This document shows, one piece after another, positions 1-10,690 of a DNA stretch of 64,000 nt. How positions within the stretch are numbered: position 1 is the stretch's first letter; every line of letters begins with the position of its first letter. Position numbers and translations under genes: made by a program. The notes under the pieces were generated by a model. It made no database searches, was not told the origin of the DNA, and saw nothing but the letters and a program-made list of their open reading frames with translations. Source of the DNA: Rhodamnia argentea (taxonomy: Eukaryota; Streptophyta; Magnoliopsida; Myrtales; Myrtaceae); the NCBI RefSeq assembly GCF_020921035.1, contig NC_063156.1, positions 9,002,501-9,066,500 on the forward strand. The letters are read 5' to 3'.

Positions 1-585
1 TGTGTGACGGTGACAGAGCGGAATTATAGGGGAAAAAGGTGAAAAGAGAGAGAGATTGATTGTTTGTGTTTTTGCGTGTGAGGACCACAACACAACCTCC
101 ATTTTTTGTTGATTTTTGTTTCTGACCACGAGTTCCACAAGGCCAGATCTGGATCTGGCGAGCAAAGCCATGGACGAGCAAGAAGACGGAGCCACGGGCG
201 GTACTCTTGGATGAAGGATGAAGAAGAGAGAAAGGTAATTATGATTCTTCTTTTTCTGTTTTTAGTTCCAATTGACCGAACACATGTCATAGTAAAAAGA
301 AGGGCGCTACATCACCAAGTTGCAACCGCTGAATATTTCATGCTCGCGCTAGACGATTGCAATTTACAAAGTACTTTCAAATTGACACAAACAAATACAA
401 TAATGCCTAGCTAATTGCACAACCTGAATAAACTTGGGATTGGTATGACTTAACAGTTTATTGATCCCGAACGCAGAGAATAAGTTCATTACCATAAAAT
501 AACTAACCAAAAATCCTCCTACTAGTATACTAACAAGTTTTCCTCCCTTCTCTCTTTTCTCTTCCTTTTGCTCTGCAGACCGATT
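1..585. repeat. Duplicated 3' flank of WAKL genes
   Basis: This stretch recurs nearly identically at 42662-43177 and 62775-63328, each time immediately downstream of a WAKL stop codon. The copy at 42662 lacks about 68 bp present here between two AAAG words (about 168-236), as expected for a microhomology deletion. It contains a short GCCAGATCTGGATCTGGCG near-palindrome around 140-160. No coding potential is evident. Confidence 0.85.
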
Positions 586-3500
586 TCACCATGTCGCAAC
601 AGGTAAGAATGGCTGTGCATCTGAAAATGCAATGGCATCCGCGTGGAGTGACGTGCTAGGTTTCAAAACAGCAGCATAAGATTCAGTTGCCTCACGGTCC
701 TCTTGATTTAGCTGAATACCCAAGGCATTTTGGAGCTTCCTTATCCCCTCCAACTCCATTGCCACTTCTTTCATTGTAGGCCTGTTCCTCCCATTCAGGC
801 TCAAGCACCTTTTCGCAAGGTTAGCGACTGATGCAATCTCTTCCTTCTTACCTTCTTTCAAAACTTGAGCATCAACAATGTCGAACAAGCGATTCTCCTC
901 CATTGAATTTATGAAATAGGTTGCTAGGCTTTTTCCTTCTTGTTCCCTCACTGACGAGATTGGCTTTTGTCCCGTTAAGAGTTCAACGAGGACAACTCCG
1001 AAGCTGTACACATCACTTTTGTCTGTATATTGACTTGATTGGAAATACTCCGGATCTACGTAGCCGGTAGTCCCTTGCACCATTGTAGTTACATGAGTTT
1101 GATCGAGGGAAACCGACTTGGAAGTACCGAAATCTGCCACTTTTGCCCGATATTTCTCATCCAAGAGGATATTGTTGGACTTGATATCTCGATGATAGAT
1201 GGGAATAGAGGCTGCTGAATGCAAGTAGAATAAGGCTCCTGCGATTTCCATTGCAATTCGTAGGCGGGTGTCCCACGATATAGGAAACTCTTCATTTGGG
1301 TCATGCAGATATTGATATAGAGTTCCATTTGGTATGAACTCATATACTAGAAGCGGGACTTCTGTCTCCAAGCAGCACCCCAATAACTTAACCACATTCC
1401 TATGATTGATTTGTGAGAGAATGAGGACTTCATTTATGAATTGTTCGACTTTTTCCTCGTCTATCACTTTCGATTTCTTAATCGCAACTATTTTTCCATC
1501 TGTTAACATTCCCTTGTAAACAGTACCTTGTCCACCTTGCCCGAGTATCCTATCCTCGTTGAAATTGTCAGTGGCCTTCCCTAAATCCTTGGAATTGAAC
1601 AATTTGCTTTTCTCGACATTGCCTTCTGGTGAAGATAGCTCCCTTTCCAACAAAAGACCGCCATTGCGTTTGAAGTGCTTCTCTTTGAGCTTGATTTCTT
1701 TTCTCTTCTTGATGTATTTGTACAACCTCCATAGGAAAAGACACAAAAGTAGAGCCCCAAGGCCTGCCCCAACCCCTGCATTGCAAAAGTTTAAGGTGCG
1801 TAAGTGAGAGAATTGTACCTGCTTGTCAAGAATCTATTAAAGGCACTTACCATCAAGAATTTAAGTGAATCTAATTAAAAGGAAAACATACAAGATTGAT
1901 TAACCTGAGTCTCCTTTCACGTTGATTTTCTTAACAACCATGAAAAATTAATTTGTCTTTTGTTTACATTCCATCCGGTGAAACTTTTATACATATATCG
2001 GCACCGCACAACTGATCTCCCTTACAAGGACTTCAGCAATCATATTGATGAAAGAAAAAAAGTTCATAGCAGCATTCATCTTTACTAATGGTTGTAATAA
2101 TCCCAATCGAAATATACCAGAATAAGTAGGAATCTTGGATAACTTTTGATAGATATGAAGTGACAACATTAGAAAAGCTCAAGCATTTTCTTATCTATCG
2201 GAGTATTAGTAGTGTTCAAAGAAAGTTTTGAGGTTGTTTTAATAGATACTATTGATTGAAACTTATCTATAATCATCAACAGGGGAATGGACAGTCATAT
2301 TAGAATGAAGAGTAAGATAAAACTTATTTTTCCACCAACACCTGTCTAAAATTCTAGGTTAAAAGATCTACTTACCGATAAGAATGAATTTAACTGTCTT
2401 TCTACCATGGACGCAATCATAGGAGCCTGGTTTGTTCACACAAGTCCCGGGGCATATACTTGGATCTTCACATTCATTAATATCTGATGACAAATATAGA
2501 ATAAGTATATTAGCAGTGAAACACATCTCCTTGGGTAAAAGTAGTGAGACTAGTAGGTCGTATTTCCTCATAAATTGTTAATTCCATGGCGTAAAATATG
2601 ATACGAAAAGGCCGTCATGTTCCCCTTGATTTCCAGTAAATTATTATCAGTATAATCAATTTTGTTTGAAGTTGCGTTCACTTTGTATAATCTTGGACAG
2701 AAAAATAAAACAAAAGGAAGGCAGAAAAGCGTGCATGTGATCATTAAACAGTGTGAATGCATTGGTTTCAGGGAAAAAAATCTGGGAATGAACAAGCCAC
2801 TTCACTGTGATAACATCAAGTAAGTTACCTTGGCATCCTCCAATAAAATAGGGGTTACCACCATACCCCTGATTGCAATAGCACTGCATGAATGGCATTT
2901 CAATTTCATACCCATAAATGCTGTTGAGGCTATTTGGTGCAGATGCCATGGTAATCTTGCTGCATAAGCTCAAGCGCATAGTTGGTATTGTTTGCAATTC
3001 CCCATTCCAACACCGCTGGAAAAGTATTATTCAGTCTCAAATCATATAAATCTATAGAGTCAGACCTGAAAAACCATGATGTATCTGCCAGGAAAGCGTA
3101 CTGGCACCCCTGATGTCCGCCTTCCTCTTTGAAATCCACATTAAAGCCCTGCAGGTTAAAGGGGAGCGAAGTCTGGCAGCATCCATCCCTCCCAGAACAA
3201 GCACTATACCGGCTAATGTTGGTTCCAGCACATTTCGAACTGCAACCGACAACAGCTGATTCTGTACTATTCAAGATTGCCAGGGTGTTGCAACCAACTG
3301 ACGCAAAGACGTTCCATGTCTGGGAGAAGACAAACGGACTTCCTTCGAGGCTCACCGGCATACCAACTCCGTCGCCCCCGCAGCTTGCATTTGAGTAAAT
3401 TGCTGGAACACTGATGCTAATCATGCCGTTCATGGATGCAAGCGATTCACTGTAAGAGGGGAGTGAAATGTTGAGGACGCGCAACCCAATCTTGTTTAGA

Positions 3501-3727
3501 ATGGGAAGCGTGTTGTTTTGCTGGCAGACGATCTCGTACCAGTCATCCAAGAAACACCCGGCTCCTATTCCGAAGGGGAAGGGAATGGTGACGTTCCCGC
3601 ATCTTTCAGCACAGTTGGGCCTTGCAAGTTTAGGTGCAGCTCCTGATGCTTGTGCCGTGAGGGAAACCAGAAGGAAAAGGATTTGAAGAACCGAGTCGGA
3701 CATGATTTTCACGTTTGCTATGTGCAT
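586..3727 (-). pseudogene. WAKL: WAK-like receptor kinase WAKL-1, frameshifted in exon 1
   Basis: Exons read on the minus strand as 3727-2829 (ectodomain), 2483-2376 (EGF-like) and 1775-586 (membrane segment and kinase, TGA stop at 586-588), all with GT-AG borders and phase 1 introns. Exon 1 starts with a signal peptide; the ATG at 3703 (MSDSVLQ) is the start conserved in all paralogs, with a second ATG at 3727. A Cys-rich GUB_WAK domain follows. Relative to WAKL-3 two bases are missing near 2935, so translation ends at a TAG at 2930-2932; the true frame resumes downstream ([17 protein letters not shown]). The kinase exon is intact: GQGGQG loop, VAIKK lysine, [17 protein letters not shown]. 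Family role: plasma-membrane RD kinases that sense cell-wall pectin fragments. The break would remove EGF, membrane and kinase parts from the product. An assembly error cannot be excluded. Confidence 0.88.
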
Positions 3728-3800
3728 GAGCCTAAACTTACGGAGAAAGGCATATGGGCTGAGTCCCTTGATATAGTTATTCCAGGGGGAAGAAGGGAAG
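3728..3800 (-). promoter_or_regulatory. Core promoter candidate of WAKL-1
   Basis: A TATA-like AACTATATCAAG lies at about 3769-3780 on the minus strand, roughly 45 bp before the first ATG (3727) and 70 bp before the conserved ATG (3703). With a normal ~30 bp TATA-to-start distance the leader to the first ATG would be very short, which favours the ATG at 3703. The same block occurs before WAKL-2 (32411-32420) and WAKL-3 (46351-46360). Confidence 0.4.
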
Positions 3801-3859
3801 ATTTTTCATGTGCTGGTGTTACTTCCTAGTAGCTTTCAGGATGCTTCCTTGAGGATAGA

Positions 3860-4110
3860 ATAGAAGTAGTTGTCTCTCTCCCCTCTTTTTCGAGGAGCCT
3901 TCTTTCTGTCAGCCAAGATGTAATATGGCCATTTTGATTGGTCATTTTAGCATATTTCCACACCAATTATTGTTCAGCAGAAAAAAATTAAAATAAAATC
4001 TTTCTTGATATAACACAGCATGACGCAATACATATTAGCAGAACGTAATTTTTGTTTCTTTAATGTGCTGAAATCAATAATCAGGAGGATGTCTTCCGTT
4101 GTAACAAAAT
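3860..4110. repeat. WAKL 5'-flank module, copy 1
   Basis: First of a recurring block recognised by ordered landmarks: CTCTTTTTC, GCCAAGATGTAATA, TGGTCATTTTAG, a GCATGACGCAATACAT-like word, then GTGCTGAAATCA. Related copies lie at about 5280-5620, 7850-8240, 32520-32720, 33880-34230, 35540-35720, 37960-38350, 46440-46690, 47870-48190, 53640-54020 and 56370-56770. It is the ancestral upstream flank of the WAKL gene. Confidence 0.7.
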
Positions 4111-4129
4111 TGCTTTCAAATCTGATGGA

Positions 4130-4985
4130 CCCATGCATCATAGCTGACCCCACCCCATCTGAAAGTCACATTTGCTCAACGGTTGTGTTTGCATATTGGG
4201 TCAATGGACCGGGATCCAAGATGATGTCTCCAAGTTTTGGTTTATATGTTCGGTTGGGCATCACACGCTTCATTCCTAGATTACTGAGGACCAAGTACAC
4301 ACAATTTCATATTTGAGTGTGTTAGAAACTTAAAACGCACGTGTAAGTTGTACTAGAGAAGTCCCACATCGGAGAATTGATATCGTGGAAAGCAATTAAT
4401 ATATTATAGTTGGCTCACAATTCACTAACTTAAGCTTTTAAGTGAATGTGGGTTCAACTGGATATATTGATGGGCTCGGACTTAGGCTCTCTTTAGACCT
4501 TGTCCCCAGTTGAAGGTATTCGGTTTTTGTGTGCACTCCCATCTTAGAGTCCTCTTTTTTCCATGAATTTAAGAGTCCTCTTTTAATTTCCATGAATTTA
4601 CAGAGTGACCAAACAAGTGCTTGGTGACTGGTTTGTGTGCAGATATTGCTTTTTATACCAACTTCTGCTCCCATTTTTTTTTTTGTTCATAACATTAGCA
4701 TTTATGGCTGAAGTAGCACATTTCAAGTTCCGAAGACACTGAAAAATGGAGATGTTGAAAGCACGAAATCAAGTTTATACATAATAAAGGGATGCAATTA
4801 CCTTAATTCCCTTGGAGAAAACATGAGTCAATCAGGAAAAACTTGTTCTAATCCTAATTACACAAAATGTTTACTTCAACTTATGTGCAAGTGCATGATG
4901 AAAGCTTCCACACGAGGGGTCACAGGAAAAATAGATGATGCAGATGTACGCTGGTGAATTTTCAACCCTTTTCTTCATTGATCAA
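4130..4985. repeat. Unit 1 spacer, inverted in unit 2, with LTR-like insertion
   Basis: The spacer is shared in direct orientation with about 46720-47530 and in inverted orientation with 32776-33480. Within it about 4320-4560 is present here and at 46915-47150 but missing from the inverted copy. That part begins TGTTAGAAAC and contains the AGTCCCACATCGG word typical of short plant LTRs, so it is probably an LTR or TRIM fragment. No gene is seen. Confidence 0.6.
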
Positions 4986-5279
4986 GGTGAATCAAAAGTT
5001 CGAGGTGACTCAAATATGAAATTGTTTATACTTGGTACTCGGTAATCTATGAATCAAACGTGTGATTCCCAATACACAAACCAAAACCTGGAATGATTCT
5101 GCCCAAAACCCGTCAAAAAAGGGTTCACTTAATTTGCCAACTATATGAAACCAACTTGCACGTAAACGAACTTGGAAAGACAGACCATCGACTTAGTCTC
5201 CAACAGCCACAAGCTTCTTGTGGGGGTCACTTGCTTATTGACTTGACTTCTCCAAAGAGCATCCCAATACATTTCATCA

Positions 5280-5740
5280 GATTTGGAAGTCGTCGTCTTT
5301 CTCTTCTCTTTTTCCAAGAGCCTTCTTCGCACCGGCCAAGATGTAACATGGTCGGCTTGATTGGAAAATATTTTCAAGAAATGCCACTTTTTTTCGCGAA
5401 ACAAAGGAAGCATTATATTGTTTTAGTAGTCTGTTAGTGATTTGAGTTCTCAGCCATCGCCACAAGGCAATCACATAGACAAAATAGACAGAGAAGGGCT
5501 AGAGGACGTATCGCATGACGCAAACGATTGTATACTCAAACTATTTCAGCGGAAGGTAATTTTTTCCTCTGAAATTGCTTTTACCTTGAGGATCAAAAGT
5601 AGATTTTGTAATATGCAACTTTCCTGCTCCTTCCTGACCACACAATGAGGAAATATTCCCTTAAGACAAGAATAAACGTCATTGCTTCTTGGACAGCGAG
5701 ATCTCCTTTGCTTCTGGGATTTGCCAATAAACATCATGGG
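5280..5740. repeat. WAKL 5'-flank module, copy 2
   Basis: This has the same landmarks as the other copies (CTCTTTTTCCAAGAGCC, GGCCAAGATGTAACATGG, GAGTTCTCAGCCATCGCC, TATCGCATGACGCAAACG), followed by a conserved tail containing TTGGACAGCGAGATCTCC. Its closest relatives are 47870-48330 and 33880-34345. No gene is seen between this block and the neighbouring repeats. Confidence 0.7.
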
Positions 5741-5969
5741 ATATTGTAACTGTAGAGCAAGATTTCCTCACTGACTCCTATTTTCATCGAGCGAATTAAG
5801 ATAATCTCGATACATCATTTCTTGTCCTTTTATTTATGTTTCCTTGGTTTTTGCCCTATCAAAATCTTCCCTTTTCCCAAGTCTTTGGAACTCATAACCT
5901 GCGACATTCGGCCATATCGGTGCTAATGCCACGAAAGTGGAATTTGAGCAGCAATCGGTCTAAATAAGG

Positions 5970-6380
5970 AAAAATGGAAAAAATGGTCGTTGAACTTTGG
6001 GCCAATGTGCAATGTGGTCCATGAACTTTAAAATCTTTCAATGTGGTCCCCCAACTTTAGGCCAATGCACAATGTGGTCCTTAAGACTTTTAATTTGTTT
6101 AATGAGGCCTCTAAACTTTTGATAAATGTTCAATTTAGTCCATGGACTATAAGAAGATGTCCAAAGTTGTCCCTAAACTTGAATTAATGGAAAACGGCAT
6201 TAAACATGTTCATATAGTTCAGCGACTATATTAAATATGTACAAAAAATCCACATATCACATTGAACTAATTAAAATTCAAGAACCATATTCACATTGAA
6301 CAAGTTAAATGTTCATGGATCATATTACACATTAGATTGAAGTTCAAAGATATTTTGTGTCGTTATCCTGGGTTAAAAAA
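5970..6380. mobile_element. Phrase-repeat foldback element
   Basis: The left arm repeats variants of AATGTGGTCC...GAACTTT every ~40 bp; the right arm carries the same words reversed (ATTCACATTGAAC, AAGTTCAAAGA). The structure is a non-coding foldback/MITE-type element. Copies lie at about 36070-36480 and 48570-48965 in the other units. No target duplication was resolved. Confidence 0.5.
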
Positions 6381-6399
6381 AAAAGCGTTGTGTACAAAC

Positions 6400-7710
6400 G
6401 GAAATAGGACTCATCAATGTAGACCAACTTGCACGGAAACAAACTTGGAAAGACAAGCGTGGTCGGAACGCCCCTGAGGTCTTCGCAACCATTCACCTCA
6501 GCCCCCAAGCTTCACGGTGGTGGGCGATAGCTGAACTTGACTGGTCAGAAGTCTCATGCCCACCTAACAAGATCTAAAGTTTTCGCTATGGCATGATCTG
6601 AATTTCAAGCAAACTTGTGCTCATGGGCACTATTACATTAAGTGAAGAGAACTATGGATCGTTTACACGGCAGCGAGGCCATGTTGGCAAGATCGTTTCT
6701 AGGGTCTGGGGGCGGCACTCAGTAGCTGCAACTCAAATTGAATGTCGTGTAATCGATGCGGGTACTCCTGTGATGAGGTGAAGAGGACAATAAATACCGG
6801 TCACTTGTCTAATCAATCGTTGCTTTTTTTGTTGACGCCTAAAATTCCGTTACTTCCTAGTATGTCTAAGGATGCTCCCTTGAAATATAGAACTGTGAAA
6901 GCTTGGTATGCGGAGGACCCCAGCTTAAGCAGCCATGTATGACTTCCCATTACAGGGGACATAATTTTGTCATCACTTTATCACGAGAAAGACTTGGGTT
7001 ATTACCAAAATGGATGACCTCTCCCATTATTGAGGCAGAAGTCGTTTTTATCGTTCTCGTGCGTGGAATACATCGTGTAGTCGGTCGAATGCTTTTCTTG
7101 CTCAAGCCATCAATAAAAGCACTTAGGAATTTTCTGGGAAAAGATGTGAAGGAAGCAATCCTAAAAAACCGACAAAAAACAAATTAATTTTGGTTTTGGC
7201 CAATTAGATATCGAAATTTTCAAATTGGGGGAAAAGTCGGCTTCTAATTGATTTTTAGAAATTGATAAGGCCAAAGTCAAATTGAAGTAAAAAGGGATTG
7301 ATCTTGAGTTTTTTTTTTCCTTTTTTTTTGGGAAAATATTGACCAAGGGTTGACTTTTTGATTAAAAAAAGCCAATTAATGGGTCGACCTTTGATTATTT
7401 CGAAAATTGAAATTGCAGAAATGAAATTGATACTATTTAGAGACTTTTCATTTAAAGAGCTAAATTTTGACCTAGGATTAACTTTTTGGCCAAAATTCGA
7501 TCAAGAAAGTCCACTTCAAAAATCAAAACCTTCGACCTTGTTTAAAATGGAAGTGCAACTTGTTAATGGAATGCTTATGCTAATGCAAATGTTAAATGAC
7601 TCTTTTTGGTTAAAAAATAAATCCTGTCGCGATCAGAAATTTATATTTCAAGTTTTTATTATTCGTGACTTGTAACAGCCAAGAAGAAGAAGAAGAAGAG
7701 AAAAACATGT
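6400..7710. repeat. WAKL unit spacer, no gene
   Basis: The spacer is conserved with 36500-37815, partly with 49000-49690, and for its right half with 55330-56250. Around 6620-6720 a short stretch (ATGGGCAC...GAGAACTATGG) resembles a decayed coding sequence repeated at 8865-8940, but frames are broken and I cannot name it. 7180-7680 is AT-rich with poly-T runs. No gene is supported. Confidence 0.5.
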
Positions 7711-7717
7711 ACGTGAA

Positions 7718-7750
7718 CCATGTGAATGGCTGCACGTCCGGAAATGTTAC
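7718..7750 (-). pseudogene. Relic of a WAKL C-terminus
   Basis: Read on the minus strand this gives VTFPDVQPFTW, matching the WAKL-2 C-terminus [16 protein letters not shown]. The remainder of the kinase exon is absent: about 100 bp to the right a WAKL 5'-flank module begins. The order C-terminus then 5' flank is that of a minus-strand WAKL gene whose body was deleted. Equivalent stubs lie at 37832, 49735 and 56253. Confidence 0.65.
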
Positions 7751-7849
7751 GTAGGAAGACTTGCTAGATCATAGAAAAATCAAAGCCCGAGCATGTCAAG
7801 TCCTCATTGACTTTGACTTTTCCAAAGAGACCACAATCCATGTATCTTA

Positions 7850-8240
7850 TTAGATTTGGTAGTCCTTGTCTTTCTCCCCTCTTTTTCCAAATGCCTTCTT
7901 TGTGACGGCCAAGATGTAATAACATGGTCAGTTTGACTGGTCATTTTAGAAGATTTCCAGACCAATGGCATGTTTCGGACTCAGTTATGGCTGAGCGGGA
8001 AAAAAAAATTAAAGACTAGGTCATTTCTCATTAATCATCTTTGTACTTTTATGAGCCTCTTACTAGTTTGAATTCTCAATTTTGGGCACAAAGTAATCAC
8101 ATATACAAAAAAAGGTGGGAGTAATAAGAGGAAGACGTATTGCATGGCATAAACAGTCGTATGCAAAAATAATATTAACAGAAAGTAATTATTCTTTTTT
8201 CAATGTACTGAAATCACTTTTATAATTTTACAAGTAATCT
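7850..8240. repeat. WAKL 5'-flank module, copy 3
   Basis: Landmarks are CTCTTTTTCCAAATGCC, GGCCAAGATGTAATAACATGG, TTGCATGGCATAAACAGTCG and AATGTACTGAAATCAC. Its closest relatives are 37960-38350 and 56370-56770. It follows the C-terminal relic at 7718. Confidence 0.7.
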
Positions 8241-9420
8241 TTTAATAGATGGTTTTCCGCTCGCCCGGAAATCATTGAAGATGAATAGTATGACCAGCCA
8301 CATAGAGTTTGATTTGTTCTCCTCGGAATTGAAGCTTTTGTGGAAGAGGCTGGTTAAGAAAAATCCAACCACACCAAACAAAATGTGATTCTTTTTCCAT
8401 TTTGTTGTGCGATGATATAAAGAGGTTACTTTGCTTTGAACATTGGTCGGCAATTGAATCGATCTCCTCGATGTGATTATTTTTATCGAAGACACGCTTG
8501 TGGACTGCGGGCGAGGCCTTCGTGGCCTTTGCTCGTCAGCCCAAAAACATAAGCAGAAAAAAGGAAAATAACAATAAAAAATCAAAAAAGAATAAAGTAT
8601 TAATAAAATTATCCACGTCAGCATTGGACGTTCATGTTTACAATTTCTAGCCAACATTGGACGCTTAGACTTAATTGGCAAAATGTACAAAATGTTTAAT
8701 AGTCCCCAACAGTGATAGAATAGAGAGATGATCGGTCCTTTGCTAGCCATTGGGACGAAGATGACTTACCACTGAGCTTGGCTAGGTCAGTGATCTCGTG
8801 CACACCTATCTGTCCACGGGATCAAAAGTTATCGGCCATGCCATGATCAAGCCTCTGACGAACATGGGCACCGCTATCTTGTGTGGAGAGAATTATAGAG
8901 TCTTGGCACGTCAGGCGGGCTATGTTTACAAGCTTATATCTAAGGTCTCGGGTGGTGCTAGATGGGTGTAATTTAAACAATATTTTTTTGTAGTGGACTC
9001 TTGGCTACTCAACCCTTTCGTTCTTATGAACCCTGTTCCGCAACTCCAAGTTAAGACAAACGCCTTCATCACTTGATATATTAGGAGTTTATGGACTGGA
9101 AATCCACACAAACAATATCACAAAATGGACAAGTACAAGGAATGGAGTGGTGTGCCATTTGGGCCTAGTAGAACGCGCAGCAAATCAATGCCATTTCGGG
9201 ATTTTTGCCGAGGGAAACAACACGATTTTTCGATCATGAGATTCTGATCGACAATTCGTATTTCATTTTGAGATTTCGATTCTTGATTATGCCCGTTGGT
9301 CTGGAACACGTTCCTAATTCCTTTTCTTTGTCGATTCTAGTCTAGGCGAATGGATGTGGGCTTAAAGGGGCCATGTCAAGGGCTGAAATAGAGGCCCAAT
9401 TAAGTGGATGGGTTAAGGAC
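8240..9420. repeat. Unit spacer with an internal deletion
   Basis: Conserved with 38350-39780 and 56770-58880. It includes a dispersed repeat at about 8500-8700 (AATTATCCACGTCAGC, AATTGGCAAAATGTA words) seen also at 19190, 38650 and 57050. Unit 1 lacks about 213 bp at 8701 that unit 2 has at 38820-39032. Small conserved reading frames around 9118-9309 change or break among copies, so no gene is called. Confidence 0.6.
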
Positions 9421-9424
9421 ACGA

Positions 9425-9725
9425 CAAGTTTCATAACTTTTGCGCAGTTCTCACTTCAATGCCATAACTTCTAGAAAATGATCATTTAAGTATCATAACT
9501 TTGAACTGATCGCTTAAGTACCAAAGCTTTTTTAAAAAGTCCATCCAAGTGCCGGAAATCTGACGTGGCATAGCACATGTAGTGAATGATTTTAAAACAT
9601 TATAGCACTCAAATGATCAATTGAAAAGTCTTATGGCACTTAGGTGATGGAAAAAAAATGTTTTGGCACTCAAGTGGGCATCGTATGAAAGTTATGGCAC
9701 TTAACTGATATTTTTAATATTTTTT
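9425..9725. mobile_element. Phrase-repeat foldback element, second family
   Basis: The left arm has CACTTCAATGCCATAACTT-type words and the right arm their reverse (AAGTTATGGCACTTAACTGA), around a core with CCGGAAATCTGACGTGGCAT. Copies lie at 39780-40055 and 59525-59810; a more distant relative lies at 54890-55280. It is non-coding. Confidence 0.5.
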
Positions 9726-10690
9726 ATTTTCTTTTTTTCTCCTTTTACCTTCTTCTTTAGCTAGTCGCCGGCCACAGTGAGCGAGGTCAAAGCGTCACTA
9801 GATTTGGCGAGGCAAGCCTCGAGCTTGCCAGATCTAGCAAGGTGAGCCTCAAGGTGACAAGGCAAGCCTCGAGCTCGCCAAATCACGTGAGTTTATCGAG
9901 TCCGTGTCTCTTTTACAAGTAAAAATCGTCGTGCTCGTCTATCCCATGAAGTTAATTTCTGTTTAGACATGCATTCTATCAGTTTTCTTGTATTTCTTGA
10001 TTGGTTATTTTACTGATGCTAATAAAGTATCGTAACAGGATAGTGAATGATAAGCGGATCTCTGTTGTTCATGCGTGTTTTATCTGATTTAAGTAGTTTG
10101 AGGAGGGTTTTTAGAGAAGTTCCTTGTAGATATGAGCTAATGTTTATGGTGCAAAATGATTTTCCATGCCAAGCGGCAGGAAATATTTTTCAATTTGTTT
10201 TTCGGCTTTCAGGCAAACACAAAAAATTATCATCATTTTCCTAGAAAACAGCTTAAGTGGAAATTTTTTTTTTTCAGAACCGCCACATTTTCCTTAGACA
10301 AATAAAGCCAAAATGTTTAAGAAAACACAGTTATTGATATTTTTGAGCGAACATATTTAATGCACACGTTAAAATCAATCATCTGAATAGAAAATTTCTT
10401 ACTCAAAGAATTTGGTATATGTGAAGTTCGAGACGAAAATACAAGAATTATACAACCGAAGGGTCGAATCTATGGGGAACTTATGTTGTCAAAAAGCAAT
10501 GTCCAGGAAAGTTTGAATTACAAGAAAATCCATAGTTTAATTCCATGGAAAAGTACCAAAAAATTCTTAAACGTATTGCGCTTAAATATTAAACTTTTCA
10601 ATTGAACCAATTGAGTCTAAACCTTTTGACTATTTGTCAATTGAGTCTATCCGATCAATTTTGGTCAAAAATTGTTGACGTAGACGCCGA
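9726..10690. repeat. Unit spacer with GCGAGGC/GCCTCGAGC words
   Basis: 9780-9900 has alternating short repeats such as GGCAAGCCTCGAGCTTGCC (imperfect palindromes). The rest is conserved with 40056-41028 and 59810-60770. I see no gene. Confidence 0.5.

Noticed and set aside
6600..6750. Possible copia gag start (LSEENYGSF-like reading)
   Set aside because: Similarity is limited to a few residues, surrounding frames are broken, and the related stretch near 8865 translates differently, so a retroelement call is not supported.
7681..7702. AAG/AGA run as a possible poly-Lys/Arg coding tract or satellite
   Set aside because: It is a short purine run within spacer sequence, with copies of varying length at 37795 and 56215; there is no coding context.
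9118..9309. 63-codon frame seen in three units (also 39456 and 58709)
   Set aside because: The frame recurs because the spacer DNA is duplicated; starts, stops and residues drift without preference for synonymous change and no family is recognisable.
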